Below, piece by piece: positions 23,901-34,606 of a stretch of DNA of 64,000 nucleotides; the stretch's first letter is position 1, and every line of letters starts with the position of its first letter. Source of the DNA: Bolinopsis microptera. Its lineage: Eukaryota > Ctenophora > Tentaculata > Lobata > Bolinopsidae. Where the stretch lies: contig NC_087079.1 of NCBI RefSeq assembly GCF_026151205.1, positions 12,636,635 through 12,700,634 on the forward strand, given 5' to 3'. The notes under the pieces were generated by a model. It did not search any database and was not told the origin of the DNA. It worked only from the letters and a program-made list of their open reading frames with translations. The position numbers and the translations under genes were made by a program.

Positions 23901-26900
23901 AAAAAAGTCCCCCGTTCAAGGAGGCAAAAACCCCAAAAAGCGTTGACACATTGCAACTGCTGCACTTTCGCTTTTGGGTGCTAATATCAGACGAAGCCTT
24001 ATATCACGGTCAACTCTTTGCTTCGTGAAATATGGAATTTACTGTTCGGCAAGAAAAGTTATTTATTTGAATACATAGTTTGTTGGGCATCATTTCTATT
24101 ATTGAGAAAATACAGTTTTTTACTCTCGATCTTATTTCACCTCGCCATAATAAAATCAATAACGTCACTGTAAGGTAAACGATTACAGTAGCAGTAGTAT
24201 TTACAACTCTGCACTTCCCCATCAACATATCTCGAGCATGTTTTAAAGTTATGCGAAATCTCCACTTGAGGTTTACAATTATCCTTGCGCAAAACAAAGT
24301 ATTTTAGTAAAACAAAGTATTTTATTTATCAGCAGTGCAATCAATTCATATGATATAATTATAAGAATATAATAGTATAGTATGTCATACCAATTTAACT
24401 GCTACGTTTGAGTAGTCGTGCCATGGCTAAATCTAACTAGGACCAGTGGTGTCGATTAACATTTAATAGGTGAGTCTAAGTGATACAAATGGAAAAGTTA
24501 TGAAAAGACGGATCAAAACACAGATCCAGGACAAGAAGACCCCACTGCAGGACCATTCATGCTATTGGCTGTGTGCATGGCCCGAAAGGTTCCAGTTGTC
24601 CAGGAAACTGTACGTAGCTGTCAACTAGTTTTGAATTCAGACTAGGCTTGATAGTTCTGGGGTTTCTAGAGGTAAGATTTGATGGTGCCAATCGAGCACA
24701 AGACTATGGACAATCTTACTTATTTTAAGTGTTCATATTTTAGATATTCAGCTCCCTCACTCCCTGTCTCGGACCGAATCTCTGAATCACAACCGAATAA
24801 ATCAGGTGAAATATTTGCCTTGGAACTAAAGGGATACCAAGTCCTTTTCAGTTTAGTAACTTACGAGGAGCCAACTTTATTCCTAAAATTTTATTAATTC
24901 CTAAAATTTGCACCAAGTGGGTCTCACGTTTTGAACTTAATAATATGTTTAATTGGGTATGTAGTAAAAATAAACGACAAGGTTATTCAAAATTAGATAA
25001 AGTAAAATAACAAGTTACAAAATATCAAGTTACCAAATTTTGTAATAATAGCTTTTCGCTTAAAAAAGAATAGCTCATCTAAGTTTCAGATAACTGACTA
25101 ACCATTTTAAAAAGTAAAAACAAAGATGCAAAAACATTTCGTATCAAAAGAATTGAATATTAAATTATCTCAATTAAGTGGATTGTCCGAAGTTTAAATC
25201 CTCAGTCAATATAAAGGAGATTGTCCTTGTTGGGAGAATTCTCCTTCATCTCCGGTATGTTACTTCTCAGTCACTGCAGGATTGGAATATCTTGAAATGA
25301 GTTATCACACTCTCAGTAATTGTTACTCCGACAAAGTTACCTGTCAGAGATATTGATTAGTTAATTAATAAGTTAAATTATCTTCAATCTTGCAATGAAA
25401 CACTTAATTTCATCATCAGCCTTATATTGAAAAATAACATAATCTCGAATAATCTACGTAATGTGCCAAAATTTAACTTATAAAGCTAACATACCAAGGA
25501 TGTCCCAGTAAGATCTAATTTTCTCCAGAATGTCCACAGTCAGTGTCCGGTTGAAAATCTCCTGGGAGTACAGGATGTCCCACTGAGTGATCTCCTTCTT
25601 CTCCTCACACTCACATTCCGTCCCGTTCTTCTCAGCAGCATCATTCCTTCCTTCCCGGGATCCTGGTGTGGGTTCCTCTGTCTCCTCCTCCTCCTCCTCT
25701 GTGGGGCAGGTCCGAGCAGGACATCCTGGTTCCACCTCCGTAATGTTCCCGTTTCTCTGCTCCAGGAGCAGATCCTCCCATCTGAGATACCGGACTCTCC
25801 CGTAACTCTCCTCCACGTCCGAGCAGAGTCCTGCCTCTTTCATCCCCAGTACCTCCTCCCCTGTTAGCTCCTTTGCGAAAAAGTTAAGCTTAAAAAGCTC
25901 CCCTCCGAATATTTCTTCTCCGCCTCTGCTACTGCCGTCATAATGATTGTCATTACAGAAGAAGAGGAATCCATCCAATCCAAAAGTTCTGGACGGCGTG
26001 GCACCCTGCCCAACAAGTTCCCCGTTAAAGTATACCTTTCTAGTGTTGGAAGATGTACTCCAGGAAGTACAGTGGTGGTTCCATGTTCCTTTAGAGGGGT
26101 TTATCTTGCTGCTCAAGCCTAAGTTGGTCCCCAGAAAGTAGTTCCAATTACCATTATCCGAGATGAGTATTTCGTGGTTATTAGAGCTGGTAGCATAAGA
26201 TAACCAACCTGGACTGCTATTAGAGGACAGCGATTTAACCCAGGAACAGACTGTTAGCGCGTTTTGCAGAGGTGACATATCGGGCTGGAACATGATGAAA
26301 TCCTCCAATGTATCCCCGAACTTGAGAGCGTACTGTCGTCTGTCTACCAGTCTGGAACCGTCTGTAGTGTTGAACCCAATAGTGGGGTCGGTCAGAAGGA
26401 ATAGTAGAACAACTCCTAAGTTTACCTTCAGGTGGACTCTCATCATATTTATCAATAACTATTTGGAAAGTATGAAATGAAATTAAACGCTTTATTTATA
26501 CCCTACATAAAGGGTGTTGTTAGCTCAAGTAAAATTTGGAGAAATAACGTCGCAAAGAATAATGAAAAAGTTACAAAGTGGGCACTTTATAAAGGTTACC
26601 TTAGGTGGGGCTGGGGTAAGAATGTTGGTAGGATAAGAATGTTGTGAAACTGATAACCTAACTTTATGATTATGGGTTTGTGAACACTTTAACGTGTTAT
26701 GCCAAACTGTTATATTCTTAATAAATGCGTCCGAAAATGAATGAAGCATCAATTCAAGACAGAACAAGTCTGCTGATTAAAAACCAACAACACTATCTAA
26801 ACCGAGTAGAAGCGTAGTGAGAAATAACCGTAACAGCGTGATGCCGTTGAAAGACCAGTCACTGCCTACTTGTAACTGACTACCAGATAGCGACTGTTCA

Positions 26901-29900
26901 ATTGTGAGCTCTCCTTTGAATTGTCAGATTTATATACCCGCAAAAATTACGCCATCAGACGGTAGTTATCAGGTTTTGAGTTTTGGGTTTTGGGAGTAAT
27001 TTGAAAAATTACGGTCCCGATAAATTGCTATATATGTTAGTGATAGTTGATACCGATAGCTGTGATCATGGTCATCAGTATATTCTTATATTATGTGTTC
27101 TTCAGAGCCAAGTATTATTATTATCGGACTAACTCATAATATTCATAACTAATCAAATTTATTCTGCTCGCGAATAACAAAACGACGAACCGACAAAGTG
27201 TTAGCCGATTTTCCTTGGTGGGAACTTTATAATTACGGTGCAAACCTCCTAATAACAAGCAGAATTCAAAAGTCGAAACAGCAGCCCATTTTGGTTTTGA
27301 CTCACCAAGTAACAACAAAAATTAATTCGACAGTTTGATGAACAGAGTTGTCATCTGAACTCTACCTTAGATCTAGCCCATTTCTAAGTCATTAAAATTC
27401 CATCCATTGACCACATAACAAATTAATTCTCACTTATTGGTCGACCGTCGACGTGATCCGATCACCGACCACCGTGGAATCCCGGATCTCAGAGGGCCTT
27501 ATTGTCTGCCACGGGGAAGGGGGGTTGGGTCTTGATTACAGTTAATTACGGTTAATTACGGAGGGGGAGGGGTAAAAATTGCCAACAAATTGATAACGTA
27601 GGTAATATGTGAACTCAATTCCTGAGCAGCAAAAATATTTCGAATCAAGAAGAATTGAATATTAAGGTATCTCAACTAAGTGGATTGTCAAAAGTTGAAA
27701 TCCTCAGTCAATACTTAAAGCAGATTGTCCTTGATGGGAGAATTCTCCTTCATCTCCGGTAAGTTAGTTCTCAGTCACTGCAGGATTGGAATATCTTGAA
27801 ATGAGTTATCACACTCTCAGTAATTGTTACTCCTACAAAGTTACCTGTCAGAGATATTGATTAGTTAATTAATAAGTTAAATTATCTTCAATCTTGCAAT
27901 GAAACAATTAATTTTATCATCAGCTTTATATTGAAAAATAACATAATCTCGAATAATCTACATAATGTAGCAAAATGTAACTTATAAAGCTCACATACCA
28001 AGGATGTCCCAGTAAGATCTAATTTTTTCCAGAAGGTCCACAGTCAGTGTCCGGTTGAAAATCTCCTCAGAGTACAGGATGTCCCACTGAGTGATCTCCT
28101 CACACTCACATTCCGTCTCCTCCTTCTCAGCAGCATCACTCCTTCCTTCCCGGGATCCTGGTGTGGGTTCCTCTGTCTCCTCCTCCTCCTCCTCTGTGGG
28201 GCAGGTCCGAGCAGGACATCCTGGTTCCACATCCGTAATGTTCCCGTTTCTCTGCTCCAGGAGCAGATCCTCCCATCGGAGATACCGGACTCTCCCGTAA
28301 CTCTCCTCCACGTCCGAGCAGAGTCCTGCCTCTTTCATCCCCAGTATCTCCTCCCCTGTTAGCTCCTTTGCGAAAAAGTTAAGCTTAAAAAGCTCCCCTC
28401 CAAATATTTCACTTGCTTGTCTGCCACTGCCATCATAATGATTTTCATTACCGAAGAAAAGGAATCCATCCAATCCAAAAGTTCTGGACGGTGTGGCACC
28501 CTGCCCAACAAGTTCCCCGTTAAAGTATACCTTTCTAGTGTTGGACGATGTACTCCAGGAAGTACAGTGGTGGTTCCATGTTCCTTTAGAGGGGTTTATC
28601 TTGCTGGTCAAGTCTAAGCTGGAGTCCAGAAAGTAGTTCCTATTACCATTATCCGAGATGAGTATTTCGTGGTTATTAGAGCTGGTAGCATAAGATAACA
28701 AGGTAGGACGGCTATTAGAGGACAGCGATTTAACCCAGGAACAGACTGTTAGGGCGTTTTGTAGAGGTGACATATCGGGCTGGAACATGATGAAATCCTC
28801 CAATGTATCCCCGAACTTGAGAGCGAACTGTCGTCTGTCTACCAGTCTGGAACCGTCTGTAGTGTTGAACCCAATAGTGGGGCCAGTCAGAAGGAATAGT
28901 AGAACAACTCCTAAGTTTACCTTCAGGTGGACTCTCATCATATTTATCAATAACTATCTGGAAAGTATGAAATGAAATTAAATACTTTATTTACACCCTA
29001 CATAAACAATACAAATCATCAAAGATAGAGATCTCTAATATCAGATCGGCTATCCATTACATGTAATACCAAAGTAACATCATCAAAAGACAAGTTCAAA
29101 TTTAGGGACAACTGGGACTTCTATGAAACAAATTATAAAATTTCTGAATCGTTCAAAAATAGAACTGTAAAAGTAATTCTGAAAATTCCAAGTACAACAA
29201 TTGGTGTTATTAGCTTAAGTAAAATTTAGAGAAATAACGTCGCAAAGAATAATGAAAAGGTTGCAAAGTGGGCACTTTATAAAGGTTACCTTAGGTGGGG
29301 CTGGGGTAAGAATGTTGGTAGGATAAGAATGTTGTGACAACCTAGATTTATTAGTATGGATTTGTAAACATGTTAACCTAAGATTTCTGATGAGACCAGT
29401 TATCTGACTGTTGTTTTGGTCAGTTACTATGAACATAACGTTAAACCTTCAGAATGCTATTGTTTCGGTAATATTCGACTATCTGAAAGATTTCAACAGT
29501 TCTGTTCAAGGAGTCAAAGCACATAGCGTTGACACATTGCAACTGCTGCACTTTCGCTTTTGGGTACTAATATCAGACGAAGCCTTACATCACGGTCAAC
29601 TCTTTGAAATATGGAATTTACTGTTCAGCATGAAAAGTTATTTATTTGAATACATAGTTTGTTGGGCATCATTTCTATTATTGAGAAAATACAGTTTTTT
29701 ACTCGCGATCTTATTTCATTAAGATTTCACCTCGCCATAATAAAATCAATAACGTTATTTTTACAATATAACGTAAGGTAAACGGTTACAGTAGCAGTAG
29801 TATTTACAACTCTGTACTTCCCCATCACCATAATATCTTGAGCATGTTTTAAAGTTATGTGGAATCTCAATCTGAGGTTAACAGTTATCCTTGCGCAACT

Positions 29901-32900
29901 AGGTTTTAAAACCTATCAACTACTGCAGTATTAAGGAAGATAATCCAACAAAAAATAGATTAGCGAAGATGCTTCTATCATCATTATCATTTACTGAAGC
30001 GAAGTAATTTGCTACAGGTAGCAAGGGTAATTGGGAGATTAGGTTTGGCCATTATACAGCCACTATACCGCCACAACACGGTATAACATTTGGAACATCA
30101 GTCTTCTTTCATACCACCGAATATTCCCCAGGGTAATTATTTTCACAATAAATCATAAAAAAGGGCTGACAATCAGACAGTGTTTTACATGTTTTGTGTA
30201 TACTGTATAACATGTTTGCAGATTTATTACATCTATTCAAGTGCATATAATATTTTCATTTTTACCTTCATTTCTCGCAAGATGATTGTTGGCGATCAAA
30301 TGTACACAGGTCAAATCAAAGTGTATGCTCAAAATATTTTGATAAAATAAAATAATATACATATTACCATAGATATAGGGTGTAACACCTAATCTGTAGT
30401 ACCTACTAAGCACAGTAAATACCTCATGAGTTCCGATAGAGTCGTTCTTCCCAATATCATCGTCTACCACCACTATCGATAACACGTCTCCAATATGGTT
30501 GATAAATGTGACGAACTTCTGATTCCAGATTGGGCTCGTACTAAATAGGTATTGCTTAAAGTTATTGGTGATATTTATCGTCGTCGATTCTCTACAGATA
30601 TACTTATTATGATGTTTTAAACATACTGAATGGAGTAAATTAAAACATTAAGTAAACAAATGAACATAGCAGACGATGTAAATTATCTTGTAACTTACTT
30701 GTCTTCTACAATGCTAGTTTTGGCTATCTTTGCTCCATCGAGTTTGACCTGAGTGGAATCAGCACTTTAGCAAAATAAAACGTAAAATGAAACACGTACT
30801 AGGAATGTGCATTTTTTGGCTTTGCAAATACAAAAATCACATTTTCTACCATAACTTTAAAAGGAAGCATTTAAGGGTGTTTTGATATTGATAACGCATA
30901 TATAAATGTGCTAGTTGTGGTTATTTTGCACCCTTCCAGAAGTCTCAAGTACAGGGTGGCCCAAAAGTGACTACCCACACGCAACCTTTTAATAACTCAC
31001 GTAATTCGTCTTCAAATTGCTCCAAACTTTCAGAGATTATAGATATGGGTAAAACTTAGATTTCCTGAAAGTTTCGTAAGCCACGCCCAATTACAGTGGG
31101 CGTGGCGTGACACTCTCTCTTTTTCACTATTGTCTTCATAAAATGAGAACGCTTTAAGCTAAGAACTCCAAATTTTGTGCACACATTTGGCTTGATAATT
31201 TAAAACCTTTCCCAAAGTTTCAAGTTCATTGTTTAAAATTTGGCTGAGTTATGACCATTTCAAAATTCATCGGATACGTGATCCGAGCACTCAGTCAGTG
31301 ATCTCTGCACTTGGTTAATGGCCTGTTTGGCTCACATGCACAGCTTGATTGGTTGCAGGGCTTGTAAGCCCTGCTAGTCACAGGTTCGTTCCTTACAATC
31401 GATAAAAAGGAATGAACTATCCATTGAATCATCGAAAATGGTTCACTATCCTCCCTATACTGCGGAACAACGATGGTTTGTCTACCTGAAGAAAGAGAAT
31501 GGGGAGTTCTGCCCTCAGCTTAAACGACAATTTCAAATGAAATTCAACCGACCATCCCCTTGCCGGAAAAGCTGCTTTGATATGCATCACAAGATCAAGT
31601 TCACTTTTTCTGCAAACGATCGGCGAAGAGTCGGCAGAAGACGACTGCGAGGACCGAAGAAAACATCACCATGGTTGTTTGTGACGTGATGGATACACCT
31701 AAAATTGGCACCCGAAAACGAGCTCCTGCCTTAGACCTCAGCAGAACATCCCTTCAACGAATCCTAAAGCGAGATCTTTCTAACCGGGCCTATTGGATCA
31801 CAAAGAAACACCAACTTTTAGACCGTGATTCCTGACTTTCCTGAAAAAGTCACGATCTGGTGCGCCATTAGTTCTCGTGGAATCCTAGGACCTTACTTTT
31901 ACGAAGAATTTGGTGTTTTCCTGTCTAGCAAAGTCATTATCGGTATCCAATCAATCATGATCAGGTCGTCATCTCCTCAGTATGTTTGGTAAAGCCTAAT
32001 GAACCTCATTAATACACTCTAACACCTTACTCTTGATCAGATTGGGTGACGAGATCACTGATTGAGTGCAGAGATCACTGACTGAGTGCTCGGATCACGT
32101 ATCCGATGAATTTTGAAATGGTCATAACTCAGCCAAATTTTAAACAATGAACTTGAAACTTTGGGAAAGGTTTTAAATTATCAAGCCAAATGTGTGCACA
32201 AAATTTGGAGTTCTTAGCTTAAAGCGTTCTCATTTTATGAAAGAGGGAGTGTCACGCCACGCCCACTGTAATTGGGCGTGGCTTACGAAACTTTCAGGAA
32301 ATCTAAGTTTGACCCATATCTATAATCTCTGAAATTTTGGTGCAATTTGGAGACAAATTACGTGAGTTATTAAGAGGTTGCGTGTGGGTAGTCACTTACG
32401 GGCCACCCTGTACATTCCTATCGAAGTTTTAGAAAAATCTGTACATACTGAAACCGAAAAATATGCCTAAATTTGTTGTTTGACTTTGAGGTCCAAAAGA
32501 TCAAATTTCCAGTTGAATAAACACATTTTTGAGGGCATAAAAAACTGCGCCAGAATTCAGAGAAACTTTTTGTGTCAAGTACCAAAACAATCCTATGTTC
32601 CTTGACTTTGTCGTCAAAATAAGCCTGAAAAGTGAACATGTGTGCTCTAAAATGGATGTTCCCGGTTTCCATAATCATACAGGGGGGGCCAAAAGTCAGT
32701 ACCCATCTGTTGGCCTTGATAGCTCAGTCACTGAGTGCCCGATTGAAATAATTCTTTCTGGTATAACTTACTACCAACATTTTTTGTCACCATTGTTTTT
32801 ATATAAGTTCATTGCTGTATAATTCTGTATTATTTGATTAAAGTTTCAAATTAAATCACTCACCTTGACATAAGCATCAGTAGCTCCAGCAAAAAAACCA

Positions 32901-32971
32901 TCCGTGTCGGGAAGATCAATCGCCTCCTTAATCTCCACGTGGATCAGACCTCGCACCGTGGGCTCAGACAT
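20990..32971 (-). CDS. Single C2-domain protein, four exons over 12 kb
   Basis: Coding exons on the minus strand, in order: 32864-32971 (ATG at 32969-32971), 30699-30748, 30423-30540 and 20990-21154. All junctions are GT-AG and in phase, giving about 146 residues. The start reads MSEPTVRGLIHVEIKEAIDL. Later landmarks are DAYVK|VKLDG, SPIWNQKF, VVVDDDIGKNDSIG and GLLEIALRYEP. That is the full C2 beta-sandwich order, including the DAYVKV and NP/SPxWNQ signatures. Acidic residues at the usual loop positions suggest Ca2+-dependent phospholipid binding, which is inference. Exon 4 can end at a TAG at 20990-20992, or splice on through a strong donor (AAA|GTAAGT) after 21008, so the protein may be longer. 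Intron 3 (~9.3 kb) contains the pentraxin-like genes; intron 1 contains a mariner-type element. I cannot name the subfamily. Confidence 0.8.
21882..23150 (-). pseudogene. Pentraxin-like secreted protein, copy C, 5' part unreadable
   Basis: Exon 2 (21882-21955) and the 3' half of exon 1 (22106 to about 22440) are clean. They encode the acidic, Cys-containing linker and the tail from WDILYSQEIFNRTL through the junction DILG|NFVGVTITES to FQSCSD and stop. Beyond about 22440 the homology to copies A and B continues, but base calls collapse into homopolymers. The signal peptide and LamG/pentraxin fold cannot be read and no start codon is visible. Two single-base indels (near 22445-22465) lie at the edge of the bad block. 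I cannot tell whether the gene is truly dead or only badly sequenced. Confidence 0.7.
22440..23940. other. Corrupted, homopolymer-rich sequence block
   Basis: The block aligns in order with 28320-29525, but many bases are replaced by a neighbouring base, producing runs such as CCCCCCCCCC, GGGGGGG and A14 (around 22520, 23085 and 23178). Both edges are sharp and the flanks are clean. This is not a normal mutation pattern and looks like low-quality base calls carried into the assembly. Open frames inside it are meaningless. Confidence 0.85.
24310..25266. other. Spacer between pentraxin copies C and B, no gene seen
   Basis: The left part (to about 24690) is unique AT-rich sequence with CCCACTGCAGGACC. 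From about 24700 it is the start of duplication copy B and matches 21210-21830. No exon is supported. Confidence 0.6.
25267..26446 (-). CDS. Pentraxin-like secreted protein, copy B
   Basis: Two exons: 25495-26446 and 25267-25340, joined in phase (DIL G|NFVGV) by GT-AG, ending SCSD-stop; about 341 residues. The first ATGs are at 26444-26446 and 26441-26443, in two-ATG order. The N-terminus, MMRVHLKVNLGVVLLFLL, is a signal peptide. Residues ~25-205 form a pentraxin/LamG jelly roll: ALTVCSWVKSL (typical CSWxKS strand), GTWNHHCTSW (WHHxCxxW strand), KVYFNGELVGQG and FGGELFKLNFFAKELT. An acidic linker with a poly-Glu run and Cys residues (CPARTC, CECEE) and a helical tail follow. It is secreted; pentraxins bind ligands and oligomerise in innate recognition, but its ligand is unknown. 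Closely similar to copy A. Confidence 0.85.
26640..27600. other. Spacer upstream of pentraxin copy B, no gene seen
   Basis: The promoter-side sequence of copy B (to about 26640) matches that of copy A, including GGTTACCTTAGGTGGGGCTG. Beyond it the sequence is unique, with a GC-richer patch and purine runs (GGGGAAGGGGGG-like) near 27510-27580. No supported exon. Confidence 0.6.
27771..28941 (-). CDS. Pentraxin-like secreted protein, copy A
   Basis: Two exons: 27999-28941 and 27771-27844, same junction phase as copy B; about 338 residues. The first in-frame ATG is at 28939-28941 and a second follows directly. It has a signal peptide (VNLGVVLLFLLTGPTIG), a pentraxin/LamG domain (CSWVKSL, TWNHHCTSW, GELVGQG), a poly-Glu linker shorter by several residues than that of copy B (KEETECECEE), and the helical tail EKIRSYWDILG|NFVGV. 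It lies in the same orientation as, and inside the third intron of, the C2 gene. The three copies arose by tandem duplication. The upstream 29215-29300 block is shared with copy B and may hold the promoter. Confidence 0.87.
29300..30422. other. Part of duplication copy A plus unique intronic sequence
   Basis: 29527-29900 matches 23941-24290 in copy C. A conserved open frame on the plus strand (about 29411-29722) is rich in Phe, Leu and Ser, has no real ATG start and resembles no family I know, so I do not call it a gene. 29900-30422 is AT-rich intron of the C2 gene. Confidence 0.5.
30952..32410. mobile_element. Tc1/mariner-type DNA transposon, long inverted repeats, degenerate
   Basis: The ends CAGGGTGGCCCAAAAGTGAC at 30952 and its complement ending 32410 are flanked by TA on both sides (30950-30951 and 32411-32412), the target duplication of the IS630-Tc1-mariner group. 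The inverted repeats are unusually long, about 340-360 bp each (30952-31310 and about 32066-32410), including GCCACGCCC(A/T) blocks and repeated GAGATCACTGA words. A broken transposase lies between them. Element length is 1459 bp, inserted in intron 1 of the C2 gene. Confidence 0.9.
31438..31990 (+). pseudogene. Degenerate Tc1/mariner-like transposase
   Basis: An open stretch from the ATG at 31438 to 31689 reads MVHYPPYTAEQRWFVYLKK, like the first helix-turn-helix of mariner-type transposases. Beyond the stop, frames shift, but LSRTSLQRILKRDL (near 31738) matches the second DNA-binding helix region. KVTIWCAISSRGILGPYFYE (near 31846) matches the catalytic-core stretch around WCAIS-GIxGPYFF. 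The catalytic triad cannot be completed and there is an internal deletion, so it is inactive. Confidence 0.8.
32412..32670. other. C2-gene intron 1 remainder
   Basis: Sequence to the right of the mariner-type element, with no feature beyond AT-rich intron. A reverse open frame here lacks any family resemblance. Confidence 0.4.
32671..32760. mobile_element. Solo mariner-type inverted repeat
   Basis: TACAGGGGGGGCCAAAAGTC at 32670 resembles the end of the 30952-32410 element (TACAGGGTGGCCCAAAAGTG), followed by the related words CAGTACCC and CTCAGTCACTGAGTG. No partner end was found nearby. Confidence 0.55.
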
Positions 32972-33136
32972 GACACCCAACTAAGTGAGTGTGTTACAAG
33001 TGGGTATATCTTGATTCAAACCAGTCACCAATTAAATAAATATTCCCACTGTATTTGAAATGAGACAAACAATTAAGAAAGAAAAACAGTTACATACGCT
33101 AATCAAACTGCTTATAATGCTGCAGTTGCACAATAA

Positions 33137-33262
33137 GATTGATACTGCAGATTGATACTGCAGATTGATACTGCAGATTGATACTGCAGATTGATACTGC
33201 AGATTGATACTGCATATTGATACTGCAGATTGCAATACTGCAGATTGATACTGCAGATTGAC
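33137..33262. repeat. 13-bp minisatellite
   Basis: About 10 copies of GATTGATACTGCA with a few variants (CATATTGATACTG, and an irregular copy at 33231-33237). Located just upstream of the C2-gene start codon, so it may lie in its promoter or 5' UTR region. Confidence 0.95.
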
Positions 33263-33299
33263 ACCAGTAGTTTGACGAATTCTTTTTTATTTGTTGAGT

Positions 33300-33350
33300 G
33301 CCCAGCGGCGTAACTTTGCATCTTGGCGACCCATCAAAAAAGCGCCCCCT
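33300..33350. repeat. Dispersed repeat with GGCGTAACTTTGCAT core
   Basis: AGCGGCGTAACTTTGCATCT followed by TTGGCG and a CCCCCTATTGGCGCCC stretch. A close relative occurs near 57488-57525 (AGTGGCGTAACGTTGCATGT followed by TTGGCGCCCCCC). It is probably the end of a dispersed mobile element. Confidence 0.55.
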
Positions 33351-33902
33351 ATTGGCGCCCGTCCTATCATATTTTACCTTTAAGTTTTTATATTCATCAG
33401 ACATGTCTGAGTGGTTATGTTTTGTTGTTTCACACACATTCAAATTATGATGGCCGTCCATCAATAAATTAGAGTAAAATTAAAAATCTGAATGCTAAAT
33501 AGTTAATACACTTCAAGATACTAGAATAAATGTTCATATAACAAAATATTTGACTTTACCATGCAGTCACTTGACGTTTCAAAATGAAACTGAGATTGAA
33601 GATGCAGTTACTGGACCAAAGACCAGTGGTTCTCAGTGGTTACTGAAACAAAAGTTTCCCAAAATATCTATATCAATTTCAAGCAGTCGATATTTATTTT
33701 TTTGTGAACTAAACAGCTAAAGTAGAAAAACTGTTCCCATAATATTACGATAATATCTAAATTAAAGATTTTTGTTGTTAAGATAAACACAGTCTAATAT
33801 CGCTTTATTTATTTTACACCAAATCTCTATTTATCGTTTATGAACATTATAACATGGGTCACCAGTGAACTGCTTCTTTCCCCTGTTTATTAAAACACAC
33901 AA

Positions 33903-34139
33903 GGGAGCTGAAACCAGGTTTTCGATCAAACGCTGCCATTTGTAGTCAAACGTCGCCAACAGTTGCTCTCGTCCAATGAAATCGCTGCATTTTGCCTGCC
34001 ATTATGCATAATTGAATTACATATATTCGTATGTGTGGCTTGGCTTTCATAATGCAGCGATTTCATTGGACGAAAACAACTGTTGGCGACATTTGACTAC
34101 AAATAACAATGTTTGATCGAAAACCTGGTTTCAGCTCCC
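33903..34139. mobile_element. Foldback MITE, 237 bp
   Basis: The left arm, beginning GGGAGCTGAAACCAGGTTTT, and the right arm, ending AAACCTGGTTTCAGCTCCC, are inverted repeats of about 90 bp. Shared internal words include CGATCAAAC, TAGTCAAA, TTGGCGAC and TTCATTGGACGA. The spacer is short and non-coding. No clear target duplication is visible. Confidence 0.88.
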
Positions 34140-34212
34140 CCTAACAACAACACTTTTACTATTACACTTAATCTTTGAAAAAATATTCATACTTATTTTA
34201 TTAATATCACGT

Positions 34213-34606
34213 TACACTTGTGTTGACGGATAATTTGTCCATTATTGATGGACTAGCTTGTATCACATATCACGTTGCGACCCCCACGGTCGTTTCACTA
34301 TCGTTCTGACGATACAGGGGGAGCCGCGCACTTCGTGCGCGGCGGGTCATACAACGTATGACAAGGACTAGCCCGGCGCGCGCTACTTCGTAGCACTTGC
34401 CTCGGGCCATTTCATAAGAAAGCGGCGCGGCGCGCGCTACTTCAAAGAAATTTAGACGAGTAATATTTGTCAAACAAATGATATTCTCCTTAATTGCTTT
34501 AAAGTAGCGCGCGCCGCTTTAGCTTTATTTTCAAATTTTTTGCCGCTACGAAGTAGCGCGACCGCCGAGTTAGTCCATTAATTAACAGTAAACAACACTT
34601 GTGTTA
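34213..34606. repeat. GC-rich hairpin cluster, probable MITE-like insertion
   Basis: Four tight perfect hairpins occur within 100 bases: TATCGT/ACGATA (34299-34314), GCCGCGCAC/GTGCGCGGC with a TTC loop (34323-34343), GTCATAC/GTATGAC (34346-34362) and GCTAC/GTAGC with a TTC loop (34382-34394). An inverted repeat of GCGCGCGCTACTTCAAAG-type sequence (34418-34446 against 34497-34520) lies inside. Outer arms with GGACTAGC and GTTAGTCC plus ACACTTGTGTT (34213 and 34566-34606) suggest element borders. No ORF. Confidence 0.65.

Larger units (their letters stand above)
21155..24310. repeat. Tandem segmental duplication, copy C
   Basis: One of three related segments, each carrying a pentraxin-like gene; the others are about 24700-26640 and 27600-29900. 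Non-coding parts also match. GATATTCAGCTCCC near 21248 recurs near 24742. The block before exon 2 recurs at 21838, 25218 and 27730. CGTTGACACATTGCAACTGC at 23941 recurs at 29527. Confidence 0.85.

Noticed and set aside
29411-29722. 103-codon plus-strand frame conserved in the duplication copies
   Set aside because: The start is not ATG, the composition is Phe/Leu-rich, and conservation is explained by recent segmental duplication. No family or splice evidence.
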